Shown: positions 32,466-41,278, numbered from the stretch's first letter. The stretch: 64,000 bases of DNA from Streptomyces sp. 1331.2 (GCF_900199205.1 NZ_OBMJ01000003.1:124001-188000); one strand, 5' to 3'. Notes: generated by a model from the letters alone, not told the origin. Made by a program: numbers and translations.

Positions 32466-32500
32466 TGTCAACGGGCCCAACCGAGCATCGGAGAAGAGCC

Positions 32501-33094
32501 GTGTCCAGCGAGAGCCCCAGCGGGAAGTCGTCGGCCCGGAGCAAGCGGGCCGACGCGACGCGCAACCGGGAGGCACTGCTCGCGGCGGCCGCCGAGGTGT
32601 TCGTGACCGCCGGCGTCGACGCACCGATCCGCCGGATCGCGGCCGAGGCAGGCGTCGGAACGGGGACGATCTACCGGCACTTCCCGACCCGGGCCGACCT
32701 CATCACCGCCGTCTACCGCCACCAGATCGAGGAGTGCGCACAGGCGGGCCCGCGGCTGCTGGCCGACGCCGGCTCCCCGTTCACCGCACTGCGCCGGTGG
32801 ATCGACCTCTTCGTCGACTTCCTGGTCACCAAGCACGGACTGGCCGACGCGATGCAGTCCGACAGCAGCGCCTTCGCCGCGCTGCACGGCCACTTCCTCG
32901 ACCGCCTGCTGCCGGTCTGCGCGCAGCTGCTCGACGCCGCGGTCGCAGCGGGCGAGATCAGGGCGGGCACCCAGCCCTACGAACTCATGCGCGGCATCGG
33001 CAACCTGTGCATCGGCGGCGCGGACCCGCAGTACGACCCCCGACGCCTGATCGACCTGCTCCTGCACGGACTGCAGCACCCCCGGCCCGCCTGA
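32501..33094 (+). CDS. TetR-family regulator
   Basis: A 197-aa repressor: HTH ..EVFVTAGVDAPIRRIAAEAGVGTGTIYRHFPTRADLI.. then helical ligand-binding domain. GTG 32501 follows GGAGAAG; a TTG further upstream lies inside the operator and is less likely. It is divergent from the alpha/beta hydrolase at 31387, presumably its target. Confidence 0.9.
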   Translation: MSSESPSGKSSARSKRADATRNREALLAAAAEVFVTAGVDAPIRRIAAEAGVGTGTIYRHFPTRADLITAVYRHQIEECAQAGPRLLADAGSPFTALRRWIDLFVDFLVTKHGLADAMQSDSSAFAALHGHFLDRLLPVCAQLLDAAVAAGEIRAGTQPYELMRGIGNLCIGGADPQYDPRRLIDLLLHGLQHPRPA

Positions 33095-33204
33095 CCCCGA
33101 CGGCCGACCGCCGGCACCCACGGTGCTCCCACCTCGACGCCCTGCGGCCCGCCCGGGCTGATCGCTGTGAGGAGTACGGCCGTCCGGAGGGGGTGGCGCG
33201 GCGG

Positions 33205-33606
33205 TTATGAGCGCGTGCCAGGGCGCTCCCGGGAGGCGGCAGTCGACACCTGCCCCAGCACCAAAGCGCTGAGGCCGAACATCAGGACGCCCAGTGGGAC
33301 GTGGAGCGCCGGCATGTGCGCGATGCCCAGCACGACCTGCACCGAGGCGAGCACCAGGAAGCCGGCCGCGTACAGGATGGGGCGGGGCGAGCCGCCGCCG
33401 GGCCGCCAGGCCAGGATCGCGGCGAGCAGGTACAGCATCGATGCGCCGTACATCACGCGTGCTCCGACACTGTGCAGCGTCTCCCCGTGGGAGGCCAGCA
33501 GCAGGCCGGCGGTGGCGGCCTGGAAGAAGATCGCCAGGGTTTGCAGGGCGAGGGCGACCTGCGGGAACGTGAGGCTGCGCTTGTCTGCCGTCGTCGGTAT
33601 GGCCAT
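33205..33606 (-). CDS. Four-helix membrane protein, 133 aa
   Basis: Four predicted membrane helices (about 17-38, 50-68, 74-95, 100-122), no known motif. ATG 33606 begins MAIPTTADKRSLTF. It is divergent from the ECF41 sigma gene across 183 bp. ECF41 sigmas usually sit next to a carboxymuconolactone decarboxylase, oxidoreductase or epimerase gene; this protein is none of these, so a functional link is uncertain. Confidence 0.65.
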   Translation of the reverse strand: MAIPTTADKRSLTFPQVALALQTLAIFFQAATAGLLLASHGETLHSVGARVMYGASMLYLLAAILAWRPGGGSPRPILYAAGFLVLASVQVVLGIAHMPALHVPLGVLMFGLSALVLGQVSTAASRERPGTRS

Positions 33607-33681
33607 GTCGTGGTCCCCTCTTCTGCCTCGCGGCAGTTGATCGATAGTGTCTCGGCAGTCCGACGACGCAGGCCCGCGAAA

Positions 33682-33708
33682 TGTGAGGCGGGGGCTTCCG
33701 GCCTCACA
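33682..33708. promoter_or_regulatory. Inverted repeat in the ECF41 divergent region
   Basis: Perfect 8-base arms tgtgaggc and gcctcaca are 11 bases apart, in the gap between the sigma factor and the membrane-protein gene. Each arm contains TCACA, part of the -35 box reported for ECF41 promoters (TGTCACA), but a full promoter could not be read. Confidence 0.4.
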
Positions 33709-33789
33709 CGCCGCTGCGGTGTCATCGGAGCTACGGGCGCGGCGAGAGCGGAAGCTGAAGCGGAAGAGACCAGGGAGTGGGCCCGACTC

Positions 33790-34722
33790 ATGAGCACCCC
33801 ATCCGAGCCGGGACTGAGTGCGATCGTCGGCGAGCGGCGCCAGCTGATCAATCTCGCCTACCGGCTGCTCGGTTCCCTGGTCGAGGCCGAGGACGCCGTG
33901 CAGGAGACGTACGCCCGCTGGTACGCCATGTCGCCGGCCCGGCAGGAGGCCGTCGCGTCGCCCGGCGCCTGGCTGACGACGGTGGCCACCCGCGTCTGCC
34001 TGGACCTGCTCGGGTCGGCGCGGGTCCGGCGCGAGCGCTATGTCGGGGAGTGGATACCCGAGCCGCTGCCCGACCGCACGGAGTCGATCGGCGGACCGGC
34101 GGGCGGCAGCAGGGCCGAGCCGATCGACCCCGCCGACTGGGTCACCCTGGACGAGTCGGTGAACATGGCCTTCCTGGTCATCCTGGAGTCGATGACGCCG
34201 GCCGAGCGCGTGGCGTTCATCCTGCACGACGTCTTCCGTTACCCCTTCGCCGAGGTCGCCGAGATGGTCGGCCGGACTCCGGCGGCCTGCCGGCGGCTGG
34301 CGTCCTCGGCCCGCCGGCGGGTGCGCGCCGCACAGGTGCCGGCAGCCCCCGCGACCGAACAGGCCCGTGTGGTAGGGCACTTCAAACAGGCGTGGGAGGC
34401 CAGGGACATCGAGGCCCTGGTCGGTCTGCTCGCCCCTGATGCCACGATGACCGCCGACGGGGGCGGCATGGTCGGCGCCGTCCTTCGCCCGGTCCGGGGC
34501 AGCGAGCGCATCGCCCAGTACCTGATCCACATCGCCGACAAGGCCCCTGGGCTCACCCTCCTCGAACGGACGGTCAACGGCCGACCCGGCCTGGTCGCCC
34601 AGCACACCGGCGTCACCGCGACCGTGGCGGCGTTCGGCCTCACCGGCGACCGCATCACGCGCATCTGGGCGATCCGCAATCCGGCGAAACTCCGCCCGTG
34701 GACCGAGACCGGTTCGGGCTGA
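33790..34722 (+). CDS. ECF41-group sigma factor with SnoaL-like C-terminal domain
   Basis: A 310-aa alternative sigma factor: sigma-2 region (..LINLAYRLLGSLVEAEDAVQETYARWY..), linker with the ECF41 motif W-I-P-E-P-L, sigma-4 HTH (..AFILHDVFRYPFAEVAEMVGRTPAACRRLASSARRRV..), then a SnoaL/NTF2-like domain (..MTADGGGMVGAV..) with the DGGG motif. In ECF41 members this fused domain acts as a built-in control of activity in place of an anti-sigma factor. ATG 33790 gives the family N-terminus. Confidence 0.92.
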   Translation: MSTPSEPGLSAIVGERRQLINLAYRLLGSLVEAEDAVQETYARWYAMSPARQEAVASPGAWLTTVATRVCLDLLGSARVRRERYVGEWIPEPLPDRTESIGGPAGGSRAEPIDPADWVTLDESVNMAFLVILESMTPAERVAFILHDVFRYPFAEVAEMVGRTPAACRRLASSARRRVRAAQVPAAPATEQARVVGHFKQAWEARDIEALVGLLAPDATMTADGGGMVGAVLRPVRGSERIAQYLIHIADKAPGLTLLERTVNGRPGLVAQHTGVTATVAAFGLTGDRITRIWAIRNPAKLRPWTETGSG

Positions 34723-34864
34723 CCAGCGCTTCGGCCTGAAGCTGAGCGCCCGGCCGGGGGCGGCGGGACCGGCGGAGGTCGGCGGAGGTCGGCGGATAAT
34801 GGCCGGGGCCGTGGGCCGGACGCTGCCCGTCGGCGGCGGTGAGCGAGGGAGAGGCGGAGGACGG

Positions 34865-35239
34865 ATGACTCTGGAGGAGGGCCGGCGCGTCAAGCTGGCC
34901 GAGGACCTGGCGATCGGTGAGGCGGTCGCCGGAACGCCCGGGGCCGTCGTCGGTTTCGTCTCGCTGGGGGCCGGGACGCAGGGCGTGGTCGAGCGGGTGG
35001 ACGGGGAACTCCCGGAGAGCCACGACGTCCGCGAGTACCAGCGGCTCAGGGCACTGTTCGAGGACTACGGGCACACCATGCCGGTGGCCAGCCGCGAGCG
35101 GCTGGAGGCGGAGATCACCGCGCTGGAGCCGCAGTGGGCCGCGTACCGGGAGCGGGGGAACCGGGTGACGGTCCGGGTCCGGCTGGACAACGGCTTCGTC
35201 CTGGACGAGGTGCACCAGGACGTCCTCACCCCGCTGTGA
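34865..35239 (+). CDS. Small orphan protein, paralogue of the 1643 gene
   Basis: A 124-aa soluble protein. Its ends (GRRVKLAEDLAI.. and RVTVRVRLDNGFVLDEVHQDVL) match those of the 1643 gene, while the centre has a charged helical stretch (..LRALFEDYGHTMPVASRERLEAEITALE..). ATG 34865 follows GGAGGACGG. Just upstream (34766-34797) ggcggaggtc is repeated. Unknown function. Confidence 0.7.
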   Translation: MTLEEGRRVKLAEDLAIGEAVAGTPGAVVGFVSLGAGTQGVVERVDGELPESHDVREYQRLRALFEDYGHTMPVASRERLEAEITALEPQWAAYRERGNRVTVRVRLDNGFVLDEVHQDVLTPL

Positions 35240-35380
35240 GGGGTCCAGCCAAGGTACGTGCAGCGAGGTGGGCCGGGTGATCCGCACCGTCCAGCTGCTG
35301 CGGTACCTGACGGGCCCGCAGATGCGTCGGCGGGTGACGACCGCGACCGCTGCCTCCTGATCGCCACCCGCTGCTACGGA

Positions 35381-35413
35381 AAAGGGGCGGCGCCGGCCGA
35401 GCCGGTGCCGCCC
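35381..35413 (-). terminator. Intrinsic terminator of uppS with T-run
   Basis: Arms gccggtgccgccc (35401-35413) and gggcggcgccggc (35385-35397) form a 13-bp stem with one mismatch. Read on the reverse strand the stem is followed by CCCTTTTCC, one of the few terminators here with a T-run. The gene-free gap 35240-35427 holds nothing else. Confidence 0.8.
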
Positions 35414-35427
35414 TACGAGACCGGGGC

Positions 35428-36204
35428 TCAGCCGCCGTAGCGCCGCTGCCTGGCGGCGAAGCTTCGGACCGCGCGCAGGAAGTCGACCTCGCGGAACGCG
35501 GGCCAGTAGGCCTCGCAGAAGTACAGCTCCGAGTAGGCGCTTTGCCAGAGCAGGAAGTTCGACAGCCGTTGTTCGCCGCTGGTACGGATGACCAGGTCGG
35601 GGTCTGGTTGGCCGGCGGTGTACAGGTGCGGGGCGATGTCGTCGACGGTCAGGGCGTCCGCGGCCTCGGTCAGTGACGCGCCCGCTTCGGCTCGCGCGTA
35701 CATCAGGTCGCGCACGGCGTCGACGACCTCCTGGCGGCCGCCGTAGCCGACGGCCAGGGTGACGTGAGCGCCGGTGGTGCAGGTACGGGTGGCCTCGACG
35801 GCCTCCTTGAGGGCGCGGGCGGTGGTGTCGGGCAGGGCGTCGGTCATTCCTGCGAGGTGGACCTGCCAGCGGGAGTCCGGGCGGGTGAGGCGATCGACGA
35901 CCACCTGCTCGATCAGCCGCATCAGGTAGGCGACTTCGGTGTCGCCGCGGCGCTGAAGGTTCTCGGTCGAGCAGACGAAGACGGTGACGTGCTTGATCCC
36001 CAGGGCCTCGCACCACGAGAGCACCTCCTCGACGTGCTCGGCGCCCACCTTGTGCCCGAGGCTCGGGTTGGCCATGCCCATCTGCCGGGCCCAGCGGCGG
36101 TTGCCGTCCATGATCAGCCCGACATGCCGGGGAAGCGGGCCCGCCATGACCTCGCGGCGCAGGCGGCGGGTGTAGAGGGAGCGGAGCAGGTCGGGCATGG
36201 GCAC
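35428..36204 (-). CDS. uppS: Isoprenyl transferase (cis-prenyltransferase, UppS family)
   Basis: A 258-aa enzyme condensing isopentenyl diphosphate onto an allylic diphosphate to give polyprenyl diphosphates. Family motifs: ..HVGLIMDGNRRWAR.. (catalytic Asp33), ..TVFVCSTENLQR.., ..LTLAVGYGGRQE-type.. and ..PDLVIRTSGEQRLSNFLLWQSAYSELYF... It may supply undecaprenyl carrier for the cell wall or a shorter prenyl chain for secondary metabolism; no terpene genes are adjacent. GTG 36204 and ATG 36198 are both possible starts. Confidence 0.93.
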   Translation of the reverse strand: MPMPDLLRSLYTRRLRREVMAGPLPRHVGLIMDGNRRWARQMGMANPSLGHKVGAEHVEEVLSWCEALGIKHVTVFVCSTENLQRRGDTEVAYLMRLIEQVVVDRLTRPDSRWQVHLAGMTDALPDTTARALKEAVEATRTCTTGAHVTLAVGYGGRQEVVDAVRDLMYARAEAGASLTEAADALTVDDIAPHLYTAGQPDPDLVIRTSGEQRLSNFLLWQSAYSELYFCEAYWPAFREVDFLRAVRSFAARQRRYGG

Positions 36205-36270
36205 CGTCCAAGGGGGATGGGAGCGGCCCGCCGGTTCGGGCGAGCCCTGGGCAGGCGGATGTCGCGTGGC

Positions 36271-37058
36271 TTACCCGGCCGACGGCAGGTCGCGCAGGTC
36301 GCGCAGGGTGCCCGCGCACACCGCCGTCAGCAGCAGCAGGCCCACGCCGATGCCGACGCCGAGCGGGTGGAATCCGGCACCGGTGAGCGAGAGTCCGAAG
36401 ATGGTCGCGCCGCCGGTGGCGCTGGCGCCGGCGAGGGTCCACACACCGGCCCGCAGGCGGTCGGTGCCGGGCGGCACGACGGCATCCGCGCCGACGCCGG
36501 TGAAGATGCGGGGGATCTGGATCGCGCCGAGGCCGAGGGAGATCCACCAGGCGGCGAGTACGGCGGTACGCAAGGTGGGCGGTGAGGCCTCCGCGTCGAC
36601 GCCGCCGTGCACCAGGACGACCACGGTGGTGCCGAGGAGCGTCGGTACGGCGAGGCGACGGAGCGCCCAGCCCAGCAAGGTGATCGCGGCGCGCAGCGTG
36701 GGCCGGGGCCGGGGTGCGACGAGGGCGATGCCGAGCAGCAGCAGGGTGGTGCAGCCGTGCGTGATCTGCGCCCGGACGGCGTCGGCGGGCAGGGGCCGGC
36801 CTGTTCGGCGGCCAGGTGGCTCAGGAACCAGGCGGCGAGGGCGACCGTGATGCCCATGGTGGCCACCCGTCGATGGCACTGTGCCGGGGAGTCGGCGGGC
36901 CAGTGGGCCGGGTGCAGCCACATGTCCACGATGCCTGCGATCAGGTTGGGCCAGGACTTCCAGCCCGCGCCCCGGGCCTCGTCCTCCACCATCGAGCCCC
37001 AGCGCTCGCGGAAGGCGTCCGGGTAGAGCCTGACCAGGCTGCGGGTGACGACGCTCAT
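36271..37058 (-). pseudogene. Membrane protein of the PadR locus, frameshifted
   Basis: Reading from ATG 37058 gives MSVVTRSLVRLYPDAFRERW.. and a first membrane helix (ITVALAAWFLSHLAAEQAG), then near 36792-36798 (ggcccctg) the reading must shift by one base to continue as ..VRAQITHGCTTLLLLGIALVA.. with four or five more helices to the stop at 36271. One base is missing in a G/C run, either a true frameshift or a sequencing error. The intact protein of about 262 aa would resemble PadR-linked permease-like proteins whose N-terminus (YPDAFRERW) is common in ABC-type membrane proteins. It is downstream of PadR, linked by the 77-bp repeat. Confidence 0.72.
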
Positions 37059-37209
37059 GCCCACTCCTCGCTGCGCTCGTCGCGTGCTCTCGCACAACGC
37101 CCAGTTCCCTTGATTCGCTCGCTGCGCTCGCTCATGCCCACTCCTCGCTGCGCTCGTCGCGTGCTCTCGCACAACGCCCAGTTCCCCTGGTTCGCTCGCT
37201 GCGCTCGCT
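37056..37209. repeat. 77-bp tandem duplication between PadR and membrane-protein genes
   Basis: Two copies (37056-37132 and 37133-37209) differ at only a few bases. Each holds a ribosome-binding site and an ATG on the reverse strand; the ATG of the upstream copy (37135) opens a 26-codon frame (MSERSERIKG..EEWA) that stops at TGA overlapping the real start at 37058. Confidence 0.92.
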
Positions 37210-37508
37210 CACGCCGGGTTCACCCCCAGGCGCCGCAGTCCCGCGTTCGCGACCCGCGCCATGGCGCGCAGTTCGCGTTCCAGGACCTCGCGGCCGAGGG
37301 ACGTCAGCTGCACCGGGCGCTGGCGGCCCTGCCCGTCGAGCGGCTCGATCAGCCGCTTCGACTCCAGCCTGGCCAGCGCCCCGTACAGACTGCCAGGGCC
37401 CAGCCGCTCCCCGGTCAGCTCCTCGATCGCCGTGTTGATGGCGTATCCGTGCAGCGGTCCGTCGGCCAGCGCGCAGAGCACCAGCGTCTGGGCATCGTTG
37501 GCTTGCAT
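37209..37508 (-). CDS. PadR-family transcriptional regulator
   Basis: A 99-aa winged-helix repressor: ..TLVLCALADGPLHGYAINTAIEELTGERLGPGSLYGALARLESKRLIEPL.., the PadR signature. ATG 37508 with AAAGGAG upstream. It heads a unit with the membrane-protein gene and is divergent from another membrane-protein gene at 37593. Palindromes in the 84-bp gap are its likely operators. PadR repressors commonly control adjacent transport genes and are released by drugs or phenolic compounds. Confidence 0.92.
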   Translation of the reverse strand: MQANDAQTLVLCALADGPLHGYAINTAIEELTGERLGPGSLYGALARLESKRLIEPLDGQGRQRPVQLTSLGREVLERELRAMARVANAGLRRLGVNPA

Positions 37509-37552
37509 GTCGCTCCTTTCGATATGACGGAGCACCATACTACGCGCTACGA

Positions 37553-37583
37553 ACTACGTGCCACGTAGTACGCGATATGTACT
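37553..37583. promoter_or_regulatory. Probable PadR operators
   Basis: Two overlapping palindromes: actacgtg c cacgtagt (37553-37569, perfect 8-1-8) and agtac gcgatat gtact (37567-37583). They occupy the divergent gap between PadR and the 37593 gene, an AT-richer stretch. Confidence 0.75.
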
Positions 37584-37592
37584 ATCACCGTC

Positions 37593-38624
37593 ATGCGACA
37601 TGACGTGACGATCGATCAGCTCGAAGTCGGACACCCTGCTCGGCCCGCTGCGGCCGCGGCGCTCTCGACCTCCGCCGCCGGCGCCGCCGCCTTCACCCTG
37701 TTCGCCTACCTGACGACGCAGGTTTGCTCGGTGCGGGCGGGCAGTCCCTGGCAGGGCGATCCGTACGACGCGGTGGTGACCTTCACCATGTTCTTCGTCC
37801 CCCTGCTCGGTGCGCTCGGCGGGGCAAGAGTGCTGCTGTGCCGCCGCGACCGGCCGCTGCCGCGCCACCGGGTCGAGCAGGCGCTTCGGGCCGCGCTGGT
37901 CTGCACGCTGCTCGTCGCAGCCACGCTCGCCACCGACTGGGCTGCGGTGGCCGCGCGGGCGGATCACGCGTCCTGGGACGGCGGCACCCCCTGGCTGATC
38001 GCGTCCCTGCTGCCGCTCACCGGGGTTACGGCCGGGGGCCTGCTGCTGCACCGCCGGGCGATCCGACGGCTACCGAAGCCGGTGCGCGGGGCCGAGGACA
38101 CGGGCGGGGACTGGCTGGACGACCTCGCCCCCCTCGCGACTCTCCTCGCCGGCCCTCGCTCCCGCACGGGGCGCGCACTCGCTGCGCTGATCGGCCGCGG
38201 CAAGGTGCTCGACTTCGTGCGCCTCCGGTTCACCCTGCTCGCCGCCGCAGCCGCCGTCGCCGCCGGCCTGCTGGTCGCCACGGGACTGGCTTCCGGCGAG
38301 GGCTGGCCCGGGGTGCTGCTCTTCACCATGGAGACCGCAGTCTTCGCGGGCGGCACCTTCGCCTTTGTGATGACCTGCAACAGCGTCCTGCGGTTCGCCG
38401 CGCCCCCTCCCGCGTCGAAAACGAGACGGGCCGCCCGGATCGCGACCACCGCAGGCGCGTTGACACTGCCGGTCTCACTGGCGCTACGGGACACCGCCTG
38501 GCAGCTGCTCGGGCTCGGAGACCAGGTCGACTCCATCGGACAGTGGGCGGCCGTCACCCTCGCATTCGCGCTACTGACGGGCGCACTCACCTTCGGTGTG
38601 ACTGTGACCGCAACGGGGGAGTGA
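37593..38624 (+). CDS. Integral membrane protein, 343 aa
   Basis: About eight predicted membrane helices with a hydrophilic loop near residues 150-200 (..RRLPKPVRGAEDTGGDWLDD..). No motif recognised. ATG 37593 follows the PadR operators directly. Divergent from padR, so it is probably PadR-controlled along with the membrane protein downstream of PadR. Confidence 0.75.
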   Translation: MRHDVTIDQLEVGHPARPAAAAALSTSAAGAAAFTLFAYLTTQVCSVRAGSPWQGDPYDAVVTFTMFFVPLLGALGGARVLLCRRDRPLPRHRVEQALRAALVCTLLVAATLATDWAAVAARADHASWDGGTPWLIASLLPLTGVTAGGLLLHRRAIRRLPKPVRGAEDTGGDWLDDLAPLATLLAGPRSRTGRALAALIGRGKVLDFVRLRFTLLAAAAAVAAGLLVATGLASGEGWPGVLLFTMETAVFAGGTFAFVMTCNSVLRFAAPPPASKTRRAARIATTAGALTLPVSLALRDTAWQLLGLGDQVDSIGQWAAVTLAFALLTGALTFGVTVTATGE

Positions 38625-38841
38625 CGGCGGGAGGCATCCGGTCGGTTGCCGGAACGGGGAGACGCTGGGTGGGGGCCCTCCGATCACGCTTCCAAGATCA
38701 CGTCATGGCCCCCTTTGCCCGTACCTTGGCTGGACCCCTTTGACGTCCGGCCGGAACGGGTCAGGGCGGGCGACCACCGAACTGCCGGTCGTGCACCTCG
38801 ATCTCGGCGTACCGGGTGAGCGGGCGGTGTGACGGGGACAA

Positions 38842-38889
38842 CCCGCCATCGGCCGGGCCCCTTCGACGGGGGCTCCGCCCGATGACGGG
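38842..38889. terminator. Nested hairpin between convergent genes
   Basis: Arms cccgccatcgg (38842-38852) and ccgatgacggg (38879-38889) pair with one mismatch and enclose a further GC hairpin. It lies in the 340-bp gap 38625-38964, which otherwise holds nothing I recognise. Confidence 0.6.
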
Positions 38890-38964
38890 CTGTCGGAGTG
38901 CGGAACAGGCGGCCGATCAGGCCCCTGGGACGGCGGGGCGGCTATCCGACCCGCCGTTGCGGAA

Positions 38965-39351
38965 TCAGTGCCAACCGGTGCAGAACGAGTACCCGTTGAC
39001 GTTGACGCACCCCCGGGTGACGATGTCCGAGTCCGGGAGGGATTCGGTGTAGTTGGTCGTGTTGACGACCGTGTTGAGCCAAGGGTCCCAGGTGACACCG
39101 CCGTTGCTCGACTGGTCCATGTACACGTACCACGACGACCCGATCTTCGAGCCGCCCCTCGCCATGGCCCACTCGCGGTGGTCGATGAGGTCTGTCGCCA
39201 GTTGGACCCAGCCCCAGTTGGTCTCGACGAACTGACAGTAGTAGGCGGCGGGCTCGTCGCAGTTGTTGCTGGCGTGCGCGGTTCCCGACGTGCCGACGAC
39301 GCCGATGGCGGTCAGCACGGTGGCAGCGATCATTGCTCCGATACGACGCAT
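38965..39351 (-). CDS. Small secreted protein, 128 aa
   Basis: A signal peptide (MRRIGAMIAATVLTAIGVVGTSGTAHA) precedes a 100-aa mature domain with four Cys (NNCDEP, YYCQF, RGCVN, SFCTG), likely two disulfides, and many aromatic residues. No known family; small Cys-stabilised proteins of this size in Streptomyces include inhibitors and adhesins. The start at 39351 is set by the signal peptide. It stands alone. Confidence 0.72.
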   Translation of the reverse strand: MRRIGAMIAATVLTAIGVVGTSGTAHASNNCDEPAAYYCQFVETNWGWVQLATDLIDHREWAMARGGSKIGSSWYVYMDQSSNGGVTWDPWLNTVVNTTNYTESLPDSDIVTRGCVNVNGYSFCTGWH

Positions 39352-39909
39352 GGTTCCCTCCGTGAATCGTCGGGCCCGGGGCACCGGAACCGGTGCACAG
39401 CGGGCCCCTGAGGAACGGGGAGCTCCCCCTTGTCCGTGCGCACACCAGGCTGCCGGACCACCGCCACACCGGGGAACGACGTAAGCCGGACGTTCCCCCG
39501 ACACTCGGCCGTGGTCGGGCGCTGCTCGGGAAAACCTTCCGACGCGGGCAACCTTTCACGGCCGGGCGGCCACCAACAGGCAGAGCGCGGCGCCGCGTTC
39601 CGGGTGGCCCTGCCCTGGTTGGGCCGCTCCGCCGGTCCCGTCGAAAAGGAAGTTGCTACTCCGGTTCCTTGAGAGGCGACGGTGACGGTGTCGCAGCGTT
39701 CCACGATGGTGGCGGGCCGGCTGCGCAACCCGTCGGACGGGAGCGGGATGCTCCGGGGCCCGGGCAGGAGTGACGGCTCGTTGCTTCCGTTGCTCCGCAA
39801 TCGCGTTGACGTCAAGGGACAGAAGCGCCCCCGTGTTAGCCGGGTGGCGACGCGGGGGCGCGTTCGGAGTACCGTCCTGAGTGTCGAGGTCAGGAACGGA
39901 GGCTCCAGT
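39352..39909. promoter_or_regulatory. Gene-free region with an inverted repeat before the XRE gene
   Basis: 558 bp without a convincing gene. Perfect arms gcgcccccg (39825-39833) and cgggggcgc (39853-39861) lie 49 bp before the regulator start. The same CGCCCCC word forms the hairpin after this gene (41180), so it may be its operator. The rest shows nothing recognisable. Confidence 0.45.
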
Positions 39910-41154
39910 ATGCCCTTGAACGACGAGTCGATCGGTGCGCGCGTCAGAATCGCTCGGAACGCGGCCGGTATGACGCATGCTCAGCTGGCAGGCTTCATCG
40001 GTCGTACCGAGAAGTGGCTGGAAAACATCGAGGCCGGTCGACTGCCGCTCGACCGGTTCAGCGTGATCACCTCCATCGCGGAGCGCTGCGATGTCGACCC
40101 GGCATGGTTGCTCGGGCTGCCGTACCGGCTCCAGCACGGCAGCGGCAGCCTGGCGCACTCCTACATCCCGGCCCTGCGCACGGGGATCCGGCGCGCCGGC
40201 CTGATCCTCTCGGGGCATCCTGGGTTGACGCCGACCGGGGCGGCGCTGGTCGACCTGGTGGACCTGGGGGCGCAGGTCGTGAAGGCGAGCGAGGCTCGGC
40301 AAGCCGCGAACCTGCCGAAGATTGCCCGGCTGGTGCCGCCGCTGATCGAGGACCTGAACACCGCTGTCCTGACCCTCGCCGGCCGAGCGAGAGAGGAAGC
40401 GCTGCGCCTGCTGGTTGACACGGCGAGGACGGCCCGGATGTGCCTCAATCAGCTCGGCTACCCCGACTTGGCGTGGACGGCGGCCGAGGTCGCAGCGGGG
40501 GCGGCGTCCCAGGTCGGCGACCCGCTGGTCAAGGCGGCGGTGGCATGGGACCGGTGCGGCGCGCTTCTGCACCAGGCGGCCCCGCGGGAGATGCTGGCGG
40601 TCGCCGGGGCGGCGATGCGGGACCTGGAGCCGATGACGGTCGGCCGGCAGACCCAGGACCGGGCGGTGTCGATGTACGGGGCGCTGCAACTGCGATGCTC
40701 GATCGCCTACGCCAGGTCGGGGCAACGGGCGGACGCCTGGGCTCAGATCGACGCGGCGGTCGAGACCGCTGGCCGGCTGCCGGACGGCTGGTACGACGTC
40801 GAGCAGCACACGGTCTTCGGGCGCGGCGTGGTCGCGGTGCACGCGGCGGAGGCCGGCGTCGAGGTCGACCAGCCCGACGTGGGTCTCAAGCGGGTGCCGG
40901 CGGTGGACATCGACAGCATCCCGTCGAAGGAGCGACGCACGCACTGCATGGTCGACCAGGCCCGGGCGCTCCACCGGATGGGCAAGTCGTCGGCGGCCGT
41001 CGTGCGGCTCAAGGAGGCGGCCGGCCTCGCGCGGCACTACGTCTACGCGGACCCCATGAGCCGCGCCCTGGTGTCCGACCTGGTCAGGGTCGGCGTGCCG
41101 TCGCAGCAGACCGTGCTGTCGAGCTTCGTGCGAAACATGGAACTCGTGCGCTAA
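39910..41154 (+). CDS. XRE-family regulator with TPR-like helical domain
   Basis: A 414-aa protein. An N-terminal HTH_XRE (about 7-65: ..GARVRIARNAAGMTHAQLAGFIGRTEKWLENIEAGRLPL..) is followed by about 340 residues of helical repeats (..AWTAAEVAAGAASQVGDPLVKAAVAWDRCGALLHQAA..) like the TPR regions of Streptomyces regulators that respond to peptides or signals. ATG 39910 follows GGAGG by 7 bases. First gene of the accessory block 39.9-50.2 kb. Inverted repeats with CGCCCCC flank it on both sides. Confidence 0.87.
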   Translation: MPLNDESIGARVRIARNAAGMTHAQLAGFIGRTEKWLENIEAGRLPLDRFSVITSIAERCDVDPAWLLGLPYRLQHGSGSLAHSYIPALRTGIRRAGLILSGHPGLTPTGAALVDLVDLGAQVVKASEARQAANLPKIARLVPPLIEDLNTAVLTLAGRAREEALRLLVDTARTARMCLNQLGYPDLAWTAAEVAAGAASQVGDPLVKAAVAWDRCGALLHQAAPREMLAVAGAAMRDLEPMTVGRQTQDRAVSMYGALQLRCSIAYARSGQRADAWAQIDAAVETAGRLPDGWYDVEQHTVFGRGVVAVHAAEAGVEVDQPDVGLKRVPAVDIDSIPSKERRTHCMVDQARALHRMGKSSAAVVRLKEAAGLARHYVYADPMSRALVSDLVRVGVPSQQTVLSSFVRNMELVR

Positions 41155-41179
41155 CTTGCCCATGATCTAGAACAGTTGA

Positions 41180-41204
41180 CGCCCCCTAGAATTTTTAGGG
41201 GGCG
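41180..41204. terminator. Hairpin after the XRE gene, possibly also an operator
   Basis: A perfect 9-bp stem, cgcccccta / tagggggcg, with an A/T-rich loop gaatttt. The position (26 bp after the stop codon) fits a terminator; the repeated CGCCCCC word also seen before the gene fits an autoregulatory site. Confidence 0.65.
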
Positions 41205-41278
41205 CAGCCGCGTCCGGCTGCCACCCTCGGGTTCTGTCACTGCTTGTGTGCAGATGATCACCGAGGGAGCAACGGCAC

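Noticed and set aside
38625-38964. A short - strand stretch ending ..TRYAEIEVHDRQFGGRPP near 38764
   Set aside because: It has a protein-like ending but no start or recognisable family and is too short to support as a gene remnant.
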